Shown one piece after another: positions 56,654 to 64,000 of a stretch of 64,000 nt of DNA (the first letter of the stretch is position 1; each line of letters opens with the position of its first letter). A program made the translations under genes and the position numbers. The notes under the pieces were generated by a model. It searched no databases. It saw only the letters and a program-made list of their open reading frames with translations, and was not told the origin of the DNA. This DNA comes from Pseudomonadota bacterium (GTDB lineage: Bacteria > Pseudomonadota > Gammaproteobacteria > Burkholderiales > Burkholderiaceae_C): assembly GCA_021846965.1 (NCBI GenBank), contig JAJZWA010000004.1, forward strand, positions 1 to 64,000. Direction: 5' to 3'.

Positions 56654-57229
56654 ATGGCCGCATTCGCGATCCCGTTGATCGAGTCGGCCGTGGCGGCACT
56701 GGGCGGCTGGCTCGTGCGAGCGGCAGCGGTGGCCGCAGGGGCAGGCCTGGCACAGATGGCCAGCACGAAGAAGGATGACACCCGGGCGCGCACGTCCGTG
56801 CAGGAACTGACTCGCGACGACAGACCCTGCAAGGATTGCCCTCCCGGGGCCGGCTTTCGAGGGCGAGCGACGCACTCCATGAATCCGCCCCCGCGGAAGT
56901 ACCAGGGCCGGGTCACCGGCTGGCCCTACTGCGTCGAGCAGGGGTGGAGCGAGGAGTGGAAGTGGGATGGAACGTGGTTCGATGCCTTTGTCAGCGATCC
57001 GTGCCTGATCCAGGAGGCCAAGGGAAATTACGACCAGTTCTTCCAGCCCTGGGCCAACAACAGGTTCAAGGGGTTTCGAAAAATGGAAGAGGAAATCAAG
57101 GGCCGTGGCGCGATCGCCAAGGCCAACCCGCCGACACGTGTGAGGTACTACTTCCAGGGACCCCGAACGCTCCAGGAGATGCGCAAGGTTTTGCTGAAAA
57201 GTGGAGTTGAGTTTGAATTTCTTCCGTGA
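56654..57229 (+). CDS. Tox-REase-5-like type VI nuclease effector
   Basis: 191 residues. A hydrophobic N-terminus (IPLIESAVAALGGWLVRAAAVAAGAGLA) may aid translocation or tip loading. A CKDCPP Cys pair follows near residue 59. The C-terminal toxin domain has EEWKWDGTWFDAFVSDPCLIQEAKGNYDQFF (residues 101-130), where Asp and Glu121-Ala-Lys123 fit the PD-(D/E)xK site of Tox-REase-5. It would cut DNA in target cells. The start follows the previous stop by 3 bp, and an Imm52-like gene follows, the partner often seen with this toxin family. Confidence 0.8.
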   Translation: MAAFAIPLIESAVAALGGWLVRAAAVAAGAGLAQMASTKKDDTRARTSVQELTRDDRPCKDCPPGAGFRGRATHSMNPPPRKYQGRVTGWPYCVEQGWSEEWKWDGTWFDAFVSDPCLIQEAKGNYDQFFQPWANNRFKGFRKMEEEIKGRGAIAKANPPTRVRYYFQGPRTLQEMRKVLLKSGVEFEFLP

Positions 57230-57239
57230 GGAGGTTCGT

Positions 57240-57972
57240 GTGTACACCAAAATCAGCGCCGAGTTTCGAGATCCTTCTTTGGGAATCCGAGATTTCGAGT
57301 GGATTCTGCGGAAGCAATCCAAGGTGGTCGAAGTTCTTGAGCGCCACTATCCGGAGCTCGACAGAGCGAGCTGGCGCTTGCCGGGCGACACCGAGCAAAT
57401 GGCCAGACTGTTCCCGGTGTTCGATGCGAGCGGGCCGTCCCGGATCGGGCTTGCAGCTCTGGAACAGGAGTTCAAGGGAGAGCGGGATCGAAGCTATGTG
57501 GCGATGTGGGACGGCCAGGAGCAGCCGCCGCTCAGCGTGGGCATGGCTTGCCACATCGGGCCCCCCGAGCTTGCACATACCCTGAACATCGAGTTGTATG
57601 GCCGCTCGGCGCATCGACGCGGAACTGTTGGTCGATGTTCTGCGTCCGGTCGTGGCACAGTTCGACCCGGTCTGGGTTGAGGTTTATCCCCCCGAGTACT
57701 CGGAGCGGCAGGTGTTCCCCGACAAGCCCGGCGTTGGCTGGATGTTGTACTTGCCGAGGGAGATCATCGCGCAGCAGGTTCCCGAGGCCGCGGCGCTGGT
57801 GCCGATGGCCGGGCGCGACGGAAGGCGCCGGGGGACGGTGGTGCTCAGCGTGGTGGACGAAGTGTTCGACGGTCAAAACCCGCGGCACATCGAGGCGGCG
57901 GCGAACATCGACATTCGCATGGTCGACCAGGACCTGATGCCTTGCTACTCGGATCTGTGGCCGGCGACCTGA
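57240..57972 (+). pseudogene. Imm52-like immunity gene, frameshifted
   Basis: From the GTG at 57240 (GAGGAGG just upstream) the frame encodes an immunity protein (FRDPSLGIRDFEWILRKQSK... EQPPLSVGMACHIGPPELAHTLNIELYGRSA). It shifts near 57610, where CT is missing compared with the copy at 60260, and continues in another frame (IDAELLVDVLRPVVAQF... MVDQDLMPCYSDLWP) to 57972. Restored, it would be about 245 residues, matching Imm52, which pairs with Tox-REase-5. As read the protein is cut at about 60% and would hardly protect. Confidence 0.82.
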
Positions 57973-58392
57973 GGCTGGCGGCGCTTGACGTTCGGTTCGC
58001 CGCGCCTTCATCGGTCGAGGCATCCAGCCGCTGGCTCGCCATGCGCAGGAGTTCCTGACGGCGCCCTTCGCGGTTGCCGTGGCGGCTTCGACGGCAGTGT
58101 CGCCACCAGCGGGCGCTACACCCTGACTCGTGGCGAGCGTGTGCAAATCCAGGGGATGCCAGGATCGAAGCCCGAGTGGTTCACGCTACTCGGGCTTTTG
58201 GGCTTCTGGGGCGCGCGGACGACGCACGCGGCTCCCGCGCGATGGAGTCTCCTTGCCGCAGGGCAGCCTGTTGCTCGAGCTCACGCTGCCGCCTTCGGCC
58301 ACTTGCGCCAGGGAAGCGGCCGCCGGGCCACGCGCTCGCCACGGTCAAGACCATGCGGTGGACTCTAGTAACGCGGCGCGTTAACATGAGGC
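57973..58392. other. Intergenic region with repeat R4 and the higB promoter
   Basis: 420 bp between the immunity gene and higB. It holds repeat R4 (58125-58210). At the right end, TAACGC-GGC-GCGTTA (58369-58383) is a perfect 15-bp palindrome directly before the GTG of higB, the likely HigA operator. The rest shows no gene. Confidence 0.6.
58125..58210 (+). repeat. tRNA-Glu-derived att-like repeat R4 with terminator
   Basis: 86 bp, core TCCAGGGGATGCCA (58148-58161), two changes from the tRNA end; then GATCGAAG and the hairpin CCCGAGTGG/CTACTCGGG (58171-58194) with TTTT. The outer pairing element is changed to GGGCTTC, matching the core less well than in R1-R3. Confidence 0.82.
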
Positions 58393-58671
58393 GTGATCAA
58401 GACCTTCCGTTGCCGGGACACGCAGGCCCTGTTCGAGGGACGGCGTGTGGCGAGGTTCGCCAACATCGAGCGTATCGCGATGCGCAAGCTTCAGCAGATC
58501 CACGCGGCGAGCCAACTGGAATTCCTCAGGATCCCGCCGAACAACAAGCTCGAGGCCCTCAAGGGCGATCGGCGCGGCCAGTTCAGCATCCGCGTCAACG
58601 ATCAGTGGCGCATCTGCTTCCGTTTCGCAGAGGGCCAAGCGTCCGAGGTCGAGATCATCGACTACCACTGA
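58393..58671 (+). CDS. higB: HigB toxin (RelE family)
   Basis: 92 residues with GTG start. IKTFRCRDTQALFEG, RKLQQIHAASQLEFLRIPPNNKLEALKGDRRGQFSIRVNDQWRICFRF and VEIIDYH are the standard HigB sequence, including the basic RNase residues. It cleaves mRNA on the ribosome. It lies 18 bp before higA; the toxin-first order is typical of higBA. Confidence 0.93.
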   Translation: MIKTFRCRDTQALFEGRRVARFANIERIAMRKLQQIHAASQLEFLRIPPNNKLEALKGDRRGQFSIRVNDQWRICFRFAEGQASEVEIIDYH

Positions 58672-58689
58672 ATACAGCAGGAGAGGACC

Positions 58690-58992
58690 ATGCCACGTGA
58701 AGTCCCATTGTCGACCCCCGGAGAGATCCTGGTCGAGGAATGGCTCGCGCCGATGGGGCTGAGTCAGTACGCGCTGGCCAAGGCCATCGGTGTGCCGCCG
58801 CGGCGCATCAACGAGATCGTCAAGGGACAGCGCGCGATCACGGCCGACACGGCAGTCCGCCTGGCGGCGTTCTTCGGGACCGACGCACAGAGTTGGATGA
58901 ACCTGCAGACCCATTACGACACGGAGTTGGCCAAGGAGCGCATCGGTGCCGAGTTCCTGGCCGAAATCCGGCGGCATGCCGTGCCGGCGTGA
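58690..58992 (+). CDS. higA: HigA antitoxin
   Basis: 100 residues. PLSTPGEILVEEWLAPMGLSQYALAKAIGVPPRRINEIVKGQRAITADTAVRLAAFFGTDAQSWMNLQ is the classical HigA Xre domain. It neutralises HigB and represses the operon through the palindrome at 58369. AGGAGAGG precedes the ATG. The remnant at 54919 is a close relative. Confidence 0.95.
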   Translation: MPREVPLSTPGEILVEEWLAPMGLSQYALAKAIGVPPRRINEIVKGQRAITADTAVRLAAFFGTDAQSWMNLQTHYDTELAKERIGAEFLAEIRRHAVPA

Positions 58993-59073
58993 GTCGGGAT
59001 TCATGCCTGAGGGTCTTGTCGTTTCGGCACCGCCTTCAGCGGCAGCGCGACTTCCCAGCCCGCTCGCTGCACC

Positions 59074-59160
59074 AACTCGTGGCGCGAGGCTGCAAATCCA
59101 GGGGAGGCCAGGATCGAAGCCCGAGTGGTTCACGCCACTCGGGCTTTTTGGCGTCTGGGG
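59074..59160 (+). repeat. tRNA-Glu-derived att-like repeat R5 with terminator
   Basis: 87 bp, core TCCAGGGGAGGCCA (59097-59110), GATCGAAG, hairpin CCCGAGTGG/CCACTCGGG (59120-59143) and TTTTT. The 80 bases before it resemble those before R3 (both follow higA-type ends). TGGCGTC is present after the T-run. Confidence 0.85.
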
Positions 59161-59210
59161 GCTTTGTTGGCAGCTCCTGCGTATAGGTAACGTATGTGGT
59201 ACCGTTGGGT

Positions 59211-59540
59211 ATGCTGAGTCTGCGCGAGTACCTGGAAGAGGACGGTAGCAGCCCGTTCGGGGACTGGTTCACGCGCCTGGATGCCGCGGTTGCCGCGAAG
59301 GTCACGGTCGTGCTCGGGCGAATCGGGCAGGGCAATCTGTCCAACGTCAAGGGCGTCGGCGAAGGCGTGCTGGAGCTTCGGCTGAACTTTGGCCCGGGCT
59401 ATCGGGTGTACTTCGGGCGCGAAGGCGACGTCGTGGTCGTTCTGCTGGGTGGCGGGACGAAGAGGCGGCAGCAGCGGGACATCGAGGCCGCGAAGGCGTG
59501 CTGGACAGCGTACAAGCGGCGCAAGCGAACGGGGAGATGA
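59211..59540 (+). CDS. RelE/ParE-type addiction toxin (COG3657-like)
   Basis: 109 residues. LREYLEEDGSSPFGDWFTRLD, VVLGRIGQGNLSNVKGVGEGVLELRLNFGPGYRVYFGREGDVVVVLLGGGTKRRQQRDIEAAKACW is the pattern of phage-type addiction toxins with a RelE fold. The basic KRRQQRDI stretch is conserved. A GGTA...TACC dyad at 59186-59203 just upstream may be the operator. The antitoxin gene follows by 3 bp. Confidence 0.88.
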   Translation: MLSLREYLEEDGSSPFGDWFTRLDAAVAAKVTVVLGRIGQGNLSNVKGVGEGVLELRLNFGPGYRVYFGREGDVVVVLLGGGTKRRQQRDIEAAKACWTAYKRRKRTGR

Positions 59541-59543
59541 ACC

Positions 59544-59876
59544 ATGGCTCTGACACGAGACTTCAAGCAAACGGTGCTGGCGCGCGTGCAAGCCGATCCG
59601 GGATTCCGCGACGCCCTGCTCAAGGAGGCCATCGAAGCCATGCTGAGTGGCGACGTGGACAGCGGACGCGCGATCCTGCGCGACTACATCAAGGCCACCG
59701 TGGGCTTCGAACGACTCGGCGCCGAGATCGGTTCGTCGCCGAAGAGCCTGATTCGCATGTTCGGCCCCTCGGGCAACCCGCAGGCGCGCAATCTGTTCAA
59801 CGTCATCGGCCATCTTCAACGCCATGCGGGACTGACCCTGCACGTGACCGCACAGCCCGATCATTCAGCAGGCTGA
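59544..59876 (+). CDS. Addiction module antidote protein (COG3636-like)
   Basis: 110 residues. [97 protein letters not shown] is a typical COG3636 antitoxin with a helix-turn-helix in its second half. It should inactivate the toxin encoded 3 bp upstream. The downstream repeat R6 is only partial. Confidence 0.9.
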   Translation: MALTRDFKQTVLARVQADPGFRDALLKEAIEAMLSGDVDSGRAILRDYIKATVGFERLGAEIGSSPKSLIRMFGPSGNPQARNLFNVIGHLQRHAGLTLHVTAQPDHSAG

Positions 59877-59893
59877 TCCGAGGCGTCCCGAGG

Positions 59894-59920
59894 TAGGGGA
59901 CGCCAAGATCGAAGCCCGAG
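59894..59920 (+). repeat. Truncated att-like repeat R6
   Basis: TAGGGGACGCCA (59894-59905) followed by AGATCGAAGCCCGAG, the left part of the repeat through the first hairpin arm. The second arm, T-run and outer element are missing because the Imm52 copy begins there. The core here is an exact match to the tRNA-Glu 3' end. Confidence 0.85.
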
Positions 59921-60624
59921 TTCCTTCTTTGGGAATCCGAGATTTCGAGCGGATTCTGCGCAAGCAATCCAAGGTGGTCGAAGTTCTTGAGCGCCACTAT
60001 CCGGAGCTCGACAGAGCGAGCTGGCGCTTGCCGGGCGACACCGAGCAAATGGCCAGACTGTTCCCGGTGTTCGATGCGAGCGGCCCGTCCCGGATCGGGC
60101 TTGCAGCTCTGGAACAGGAGTTCAAGGGAGAGCGGGATCGAAGCTATGTGGCGATGTGGGACGGCCAGGAGCAGCCGCCGCTCAGCGCGGGCATGGCTTG
60201 CCACATCGGGCCCCCCGAGCCTGCACATACCCTGAACATCGAGTTGTATGGCCGCTCGGCGCTCATCGACGCGGAACTGTTGGTCGATGTTCTGCGTCCG
60301 GTCGTGGCACAGTTCGACCCGGTCTAGGTTGAGGTTTATCCCCCCGAGTACTCGGAGCGGCAGGTGTTCCCCGACAAGCCCGGAGTGGCCTGGATGCTGT
60401 ACCTGCCGCTGGAGATCACCGCGCAGCAGGTTCCCGAGGCCGCGGCGCTGGTGCCGATGGCCGGGCGCGACGGAAGGCGCCGGGGTACGGTGGTGCTCAG
60501 CGTGATTGGCGAGGCCTTCGACGGCGACAACCCACGGCACATCGAGGCGGCGGCCAACATCGACATCCGCATGGTCGACCAGGACCTGATGCCCTGCTAC
60601 TCGGATCTGTGGCCGACGGCCTGA
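59921..60624 (+). pseudogene. Second Imm52-like copy, 5'-truncated with a nonsense codon
   Basis: From the end of repeat R6 the sequence matches 57270-57985 at about 97%, starting mid-gene (LGIRDFERILRKQSK). It has no ribosome site or start. The CT that is missing from the first copy is present here, but a TGG Trp codon has become TAG at 60325-60327, splitting the frame; the rest (VEVYPPEYSERQVFP... CYSDLWPTA) is open to 60624. The copy cannot make full-length immunity protein. It probably arose by duplication of the cassette next door. Confidence 0.85.
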
Positions 60625-60719
60625 GGCTGGCGGGGCTTGACGGCGGCCTTCGCGGTGAACGTTGTGCGCCTGGAAATTCTGCTTTCCTCGGGGTTCCGCG
60701 GCAACTAGAGTACGGTCGT

Positions 60720-61688
60720 ATGAACCGATCGACTCTTTCTTCCGTCGCGTTGCCAGGCGCCATGCGGGCGCGTGACATCGCACTGGTCCTGCTGGTCGTG
60801 ACCATCTGGGGCTCGAATTTCGTGGTCATCAAGCTCGGGCTGCGCGGTATGCCGCCTCTGCTGTTCACGAGCCTGCGTTTCCTGTTCGCGGCCTTTCCCC
60901 TCGTGTTCCTGCGCAAGCGGCCGGCGATTCCGCTCGGGCTGCTGGTGGCCTGGGGCATGGCCCAGTTCGCCGTCCAGTTCGCCTTGCTGTTCGTCGGCAT
61001 CAAGCTGGGCATGCCGGCCGGCCTGGCCTCGCTGGTGATTCAGTTGCAGGCTTTTTTCACCATCGGCCTGGCGTGGTGGATGCTCCATGAGCGTGTACGC
61101 ATATTCCAGGTCGTCGGCGCGCTCGTGGCGCTGCTCGGCATGGCGGTGGTCGCGCTACATCTGGATCAGCCGTCCACGATGTACGGTCTGCTCATGGTGC
61201 TCGGCGCCGGGCTGTCCTGGGCGACGGCCAACATCCTGACCAAGCGCATCGGCCGGGTCGACCCCCTGGGGCTTGCCGCCTGGGGAAGCCTGGTCGCCGT
61301 GCCGCCGCTGGCGGCCTTGTCCCTGCTGATCGAGGGCCCCGGCACCGTCGTCGCGGCGCTGCGCGGCATGGACGGCTGGTCCTGGGCGACCGTGCTGTTC
61401 CAGTCCTACCCCAACACCCTGTTCGGCTTCGGCGTGTGGTCGATGCTGATGCGCAAGCACGCGGCCGCGGAACTGGCGCCCTTCACCCTGCTCGTGCCAG
61501 CCGTCGGCATGCTCTGCGCCGCCGTCGTTCTGGGCGAGCCCTTGCCGCCCTGGAAGATCGGCGCGGGGCTGCTGGTGCTGGCGGGGCTGGCGATCAACCA
61601 GATCGCGGTGCGCCTGCAGCTCTGGCAGCGCCGCCCGCTCGCCGCGCCGGCGGGCGGCACGCCACGGTCGCCCGCCCAGGAGCCATGA
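60720..61688 (+). CDS. EamA/DMT-family transporter (YdcZ/EamA type)
   Basis: 322 residues with ten predicted membrane helices in two EamA halves. MRARDIALVLLVVTIWGSNFVVIKLGLRGMPPLLFTSLRFL is the standard first half; LLMVLGAGLSWATANILTKRIG begins the second. It is an inner-membrane exporter of amino acids or other metabolites. Composition and codon use are those of the backbone, so the island has ended. The ATG at 60720 follows an AT-rich stretch. Confidence 0.87.
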   Translation: MNRSTLSSVALPGAMRARDIALVLLVVTIWGSNFVVIKLGLRGMPPLLFTSLRFLFAAFPLVFLRKRPAIPLGLLVAWGMAQFAVQFALLFVGIKLGMPAGLASLVIQLQAFFTIGLAWWMLHERVRIFQVVGALVALLGMAVVALHLDQPSTMYGLLMVLGAGLSWATANILTKRIGRVDPLGLAAWGSLVAVPPLAALSLLIEGPGTVVAALRGMDGWSWATVLFQSYPNTLFGFGVWSMLMRKHAAAELAPFTLLVPAVGMLCAAVVLGEPLPPWKIGAGLLVLAGLAINQIAVRLQLWQRRPLAAPAGGTPRSPAQEP

Positions 61689-62224
61689 TGAATCCACGAG
61701 TCGGCAGGGGGCCATCGCCCCGCCTTCGCCTGGCTGCGCTACTGGTCCCGCTCGCCTGCGCGGCGCCCGCGGCGCATGCCGCCGCAAGCTGGGTCAGGCA
61801 TCCGGGGGATTTCTCCTCCAGCCCCCTGTGCAAGCCTCGGGAGGTGACCTTGTGGACCTGCACGGCCCGGCACAGGACCTACTCCCTGTGCGCGCAGGAC
61901 GGCGCCCTGAGCGATCGGATCGCCATCCAGTACCGGGTGCGGGATCGACAGGGCAAGACGGTCTTTCGCTACCCCGAGCCCATGCGTGCGGCGAGCTCGG
62001 CCTTTGCCTACGAGGTCTCCGCGAACGGCGATGCGGAAGTCGAATTCACGATCGGCAAGACCACCTACTCGCTGGTCGACCCGCTGCGGGATGTCTCCTT
62101 CCTGTCCATCGTGAGGGGCGGAAGGGAGCGGAGCCATCGCACCTGTGATGAAGGCAATCAATCCTTGCAGCTCAACGACACCATGGCGCTGATGAAGGCG
62201 CTCAAGGTGCCGCCGCCGAGGTGA
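61685..62224 (+). CDS. Secreted protein of unknown function
   Basis: 179 residues, ATG overlapping the EamA stop (ATGA). A signal peptide (RLRLAALLVPLACAAPAAHAA) directs it to the periplasm. The mature part has four Cys (LCKPRE, WTCTARH, LCAQDG, HRTCDEGN) and pairs of beta-like segments (IAIQYRVRDRQGKTVFRYPEP, EVEFTIGKTTYSLVD). Not recognised beyond resembling small periplasmic proteins with two disulfides. Confidence 0.68.
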   Translation: MMNPRVGRGPSPRLRLAALLVPLACAAPAAHAAASWVRHPGDFSSSPLCKPREVTLWTCTARHRTYSLCAQDGALSDRIAIQYRVRDRQGKTVFRYPEPMRAASSAFAYEVSANGDAEVEFTIGKTTYSLVDPLRDVSFLSIVRGGRERSHRTCDEGNQSLQLNDTMALMKALKVPPPR

Positions 62225-62240
62225 GCGGCCGTGCGTGTCG

Positions 62241-62891
62241 TCAGGCGCGCGGGCGAAACATCTGGAACATCTCGCCCAGCCGGGCATAGTCGCCCCGGTA
62301 GCCGGCGCGCAGGACCGGCTGCGCGGCCTGGGTGTCGAACACGCCCTGCTTGAGGAAGGCCTTGCGGATGTGCACGCCCACCACCTGGCCCAGCGCCAGC
62401 CAGTTGTCCAGGGGGTGGCCGTCGAGGTCGTGCAGGCGCACCACCTGCAACAGCCGGCATTCCAGCGCCGCCGGCGACTCGCCGACATGGGGCACCGACA
62501 CCTTGCGCCCGGCCACCGGAGTGAGGCCCGCGAGCTCGAACTCGTCGACCTCGGGCGCGACCGGGGCGGAGCTCTGGTTCATCTTCTCGGCCAGATCGTA
62601 GGAGCACAGGTTCCAGACGAACTCCCCGGTCTGCTCCACATTGCGCAGCGTGTCCTTGCGGCCCTCGCTGCTGAAACCGATGACCGGCGGCGAGCCGGCG
62701 AAGGCTCCGAAAAAGCTGTAGGGCGCGAGGTTGAGCCGTCCGTCCGCGGAGCGCGTGGACATCCAGCCGATGACGCGTGGCGCAACGATGGCCTTGAAGG
62801 GGTCGTGCGCCAGCCCATGGCCGACGGCCGGATCGTAGAAATGCACCTCCGATCCGGGGCCCGGGGCTTGGGGTTCCGAGAGGGTGTTCAT
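62241..62891 (-). CDS. Flavin reductase-like FMN-binding protein
   Basis: 216 residues. VAPRVIGWMSTRSADGRLNLAPYSFFGAFAGSPPVIGFSSEGRKDTLRNVEQTGEFVWNL is the flavin-reductase-like (DIM6/NTAB) signature with the FMN-contacting Asn-Ala-Pro-Tyr-Ser. Members reduce FMN/FAD or act in aromatic and thiol redox steps. It diverges from the thiolase gene (241 bp between starts). Substrate unknown. Confidence 0.85.
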   Translation of the reverse strand: MNTLSEPQAPGPGSEVHFYDPAVGHGLAHDPFKAIVAPRVIGWMSTRSADGRLNLAPYSFFGAFAGSPPVIGFSSEGRKDTLRNVEQTGEFVWNLCSYDLAEKMNQSSAPVAPEVDEFELAGLTPVAGRKVSVPHVGESPAALECRLLQVVRLHDLDGHPLDNWLALGQVVGVHIRKAFLKQGVFDTQAAQPVLRAGYRGDYARLGEMFQMFRPRA

Positions 62892-63132
62892 GGACCCGGA
62901 TGGTAGTGTCCTGTCCCGCTCATGACTGTCATTTCGTTCGTGTGCCTGCGGGAGCGATCGGCGGCCGCTCCCCTCGACTTCCCTGCGGCAGGCCTGCTGA
63001 GCTGCCGGGGGGTTCCATGTCGTTCGGCCCGCCTCCGCCGGGGTTTCGCCAGCGTCCCTGCAAAAGATCAAGGAAATCAGAAGCCGATGGTGGTGGCATG
63101 GCGTCCAGTCCCTCGGGGAAGGAGATGCGACC

Positions 63133-64000
63133 ATGCGAAATCAATTGCGGGAACGGGTGGCGATATCGGGTGTCGGCTGCTCGCGATTCGGCGACTTGCT
63201 CACCACGCCCGAGCTTCAGGGAATGAGCATCCAGGAACTGACCGCGCGCGCGGTCCGTGACGCGCTGGACGACGCCGGCATGACCGGACAGGACGTGGAC
63301 GCGGTGTTCGCCGGCAACGCCATGACCCACAGTTCGCAACTGCCGGGGACCTATTCCCAGCTGTCCAAATGGACCGGCACCCAGTTCAAGGCCGGGGTGC
63401 ATTTCGAGGCCCAGTGCTCCACGACCAATGTGGGTGCGGCCATGGCGGCGATGGCCATCGCCGCGGGTGTCTACGACACCGTCCTGGTCTACGGCCTGGA
63501 GACCACGCGGACCAAGGTCCGGGGCTTCAGCCCCTACGAGCGCGAGCCCATCTCCCACCAGCAGACCTGGCTCTGGACGGACATGGCGGTCAACCAGGCC
63601 TATGGCGTGCCCCAGGGCTACGACATTTTCTCGACCTACAACGGGCTGGTCGCGCTGGGCTACTGTCGCAAGTACGGCATGTCCATCGAGGATTTCGATC
63701 GCGGCATGTTCGAACTCTGCCGCACGCGCCGCCTGCACGGCTCGATGAACCCGAAGGCCAACATCCAGGAGCGCCTCGAGGATCGCGCGGCCCGCGAGGG
63801 CTTCTCCGATCCCTACGCCTACTGGCAGTCGGGCACCCACAACCCCTTCGTGGCCTGGCCCTCGCGCCTGCTCAGCCTGGTGACGACGGCCGACGGTGCC
63901 TCGGCCATGGTGCTCACCCGGGCCGAGTTGGCCAGGGGTGCCCGCTCGGCTCCGGTGGAACTCAAGGGCTTCGGCATCAGCTACAGCGATCTTCCCTGGT
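63133..64000 (+). CDS. Thiolase-family acyl-CoA acetyltransferase (SCP-x type), N-terminal part
   Basis: Open to the right edge, 289 codons present. MRNQLRERVAISGVGCSRFG opens the protein, and the thiolase active-site region with Cys is HFEAQCSTTNVGAAMAA near residue 95. DALDDAGMTGQDVDAVFAG and AWPSRLLSLVTTADGASAMVL are also typical of the SCP-x/lipid-transfer branch, which works on branched or sterol-type acyl-CoA substrates. The C-terminal His/Cys region is outside the window. GGAGATG precedes the ATG at 63133. Confidence 0.87.
   Translation, partial: MRNQLRERVAISGVGCSRFGDLLTTPELQGMSIQELTARAVRDALDDAGMTGQDVDAVFAGNAMTHSSQLPGTYSQLSKWTGTQFKAGVHFEAQCSTTNVGAAMAAMAIAAGVYDTVLVYGLETTRTKVRGFSPYEREPISHQQTWLWTDMAVNQAYGVPQGYDIFSTYNGLVALGYCRKYGMSIEDFDRGMFELCRTRRLHGSMNPKANIQERLEDRAAREGFSDPYAYWQSGTHNPFVAWPSRLLSLVTTADGASAMVLTRAELARGARSAPVELKGFGISYSDLPW

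Noticed and set aside
51538..59920. Integron (attC) interpretation of the repeat array
   Set aside because: The repeats fold into paired arms, but there is no GTTRRRY/RYYYAAC core and no IntI gene, and the core equals the tRNA-Glu 3' end. tRNA-targeted att sites explain it better.
51538..59920. CRISPR-like reading of the spaced repeats
   Set aside because: Spacing is 0.7-3 kb, the intervals hold genes and no cas genes are present.

Overview
The window is high-GC DNA (about 65-70% by eye over most of its length) from a betaproteobacterium, most likely a member of the Burkholderiales. Pointers are the gene order tRNA-Leu, tig, clpP, clpX, lon, tRNA-Ala, tRNA-Glu, a complete iscRSUA-hscBA-fdx operon, a tandem glycine riboswitch ahead of gcvTHP, and a small Trp-rich membrane protein of a type I associate with this order. 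I cannot name the species.

Positions 1-42560 are chromosomal backbone. In order: a cut CpdA-like phosphodiesterase; an HD hydrolase; an MFS carrier; a DUF190/crcB fluoride-defence pair; a cobalamin riboswitch with its TonB-dependent receptor; an alpha/beta hydrolase; a second MFS carrier; hemerythrin; a DUF5666 lipoprotein and a glycine-zipper protein; a cidA/lrgB pair with a divergent LysR regulator; an FNR-type regulator; an orphan NarL-type response regulator; cytochrome c; the glycine cleavage system; selD; a LysR regulator; the ISC Fe-S operon; molybdenum cofactor genes moaA-mobA-moeA; an SDR and a thioesterase; a degenerate squalene/phytoene-synthase-like protein; and the tig-clpP-clpX-lon proteostasis block ending in two tRNA genes.

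Positions 42561-60640 form an accreted genomic island anchored in the 3' end of tRNA-Glu. Next to the tRNA is a frameshifted large serine recombinase. It is followed by a lower-GC lasso-peptide operon (precursor, fused RRE-protease B, cyclase C, ABC exporter D) and then by a nearly identical second copy of the recombinase 3' half. Beyond this, five copies of an 86-87-bp repeat, plus one truncated copy, each carry a version of the tRNA-Glu 3' end (CTAGGGGACGCCA) followed by a hairpin terminator. They punctuate a row of small modules: toxin-antitoxin pairs (intact, broken and solitary); a second tryptophanyl-tRNA synthetase with a methyltransferase; a type VI secretion cassette (PAAR tip, DUF4123 chaperone, nuclease effector, Imm52-like immunity gene); and a duplicated, broken immunity gene. 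The repeats read as old attachment sites, so the island looks like a tandem cassette array built by repeated tRNA-Glu integration.

Positions 60641-64000 return to backbone-like genes: an EamA transporter, a secreted protein, a flavin reductase and the start of a thiolase-like gene. The strongest discovery candidates are the predicted 20-residue lasso peptide, the tRNA-Glu repeat/cassette array, and the TrpRS-methyltransferase pair.
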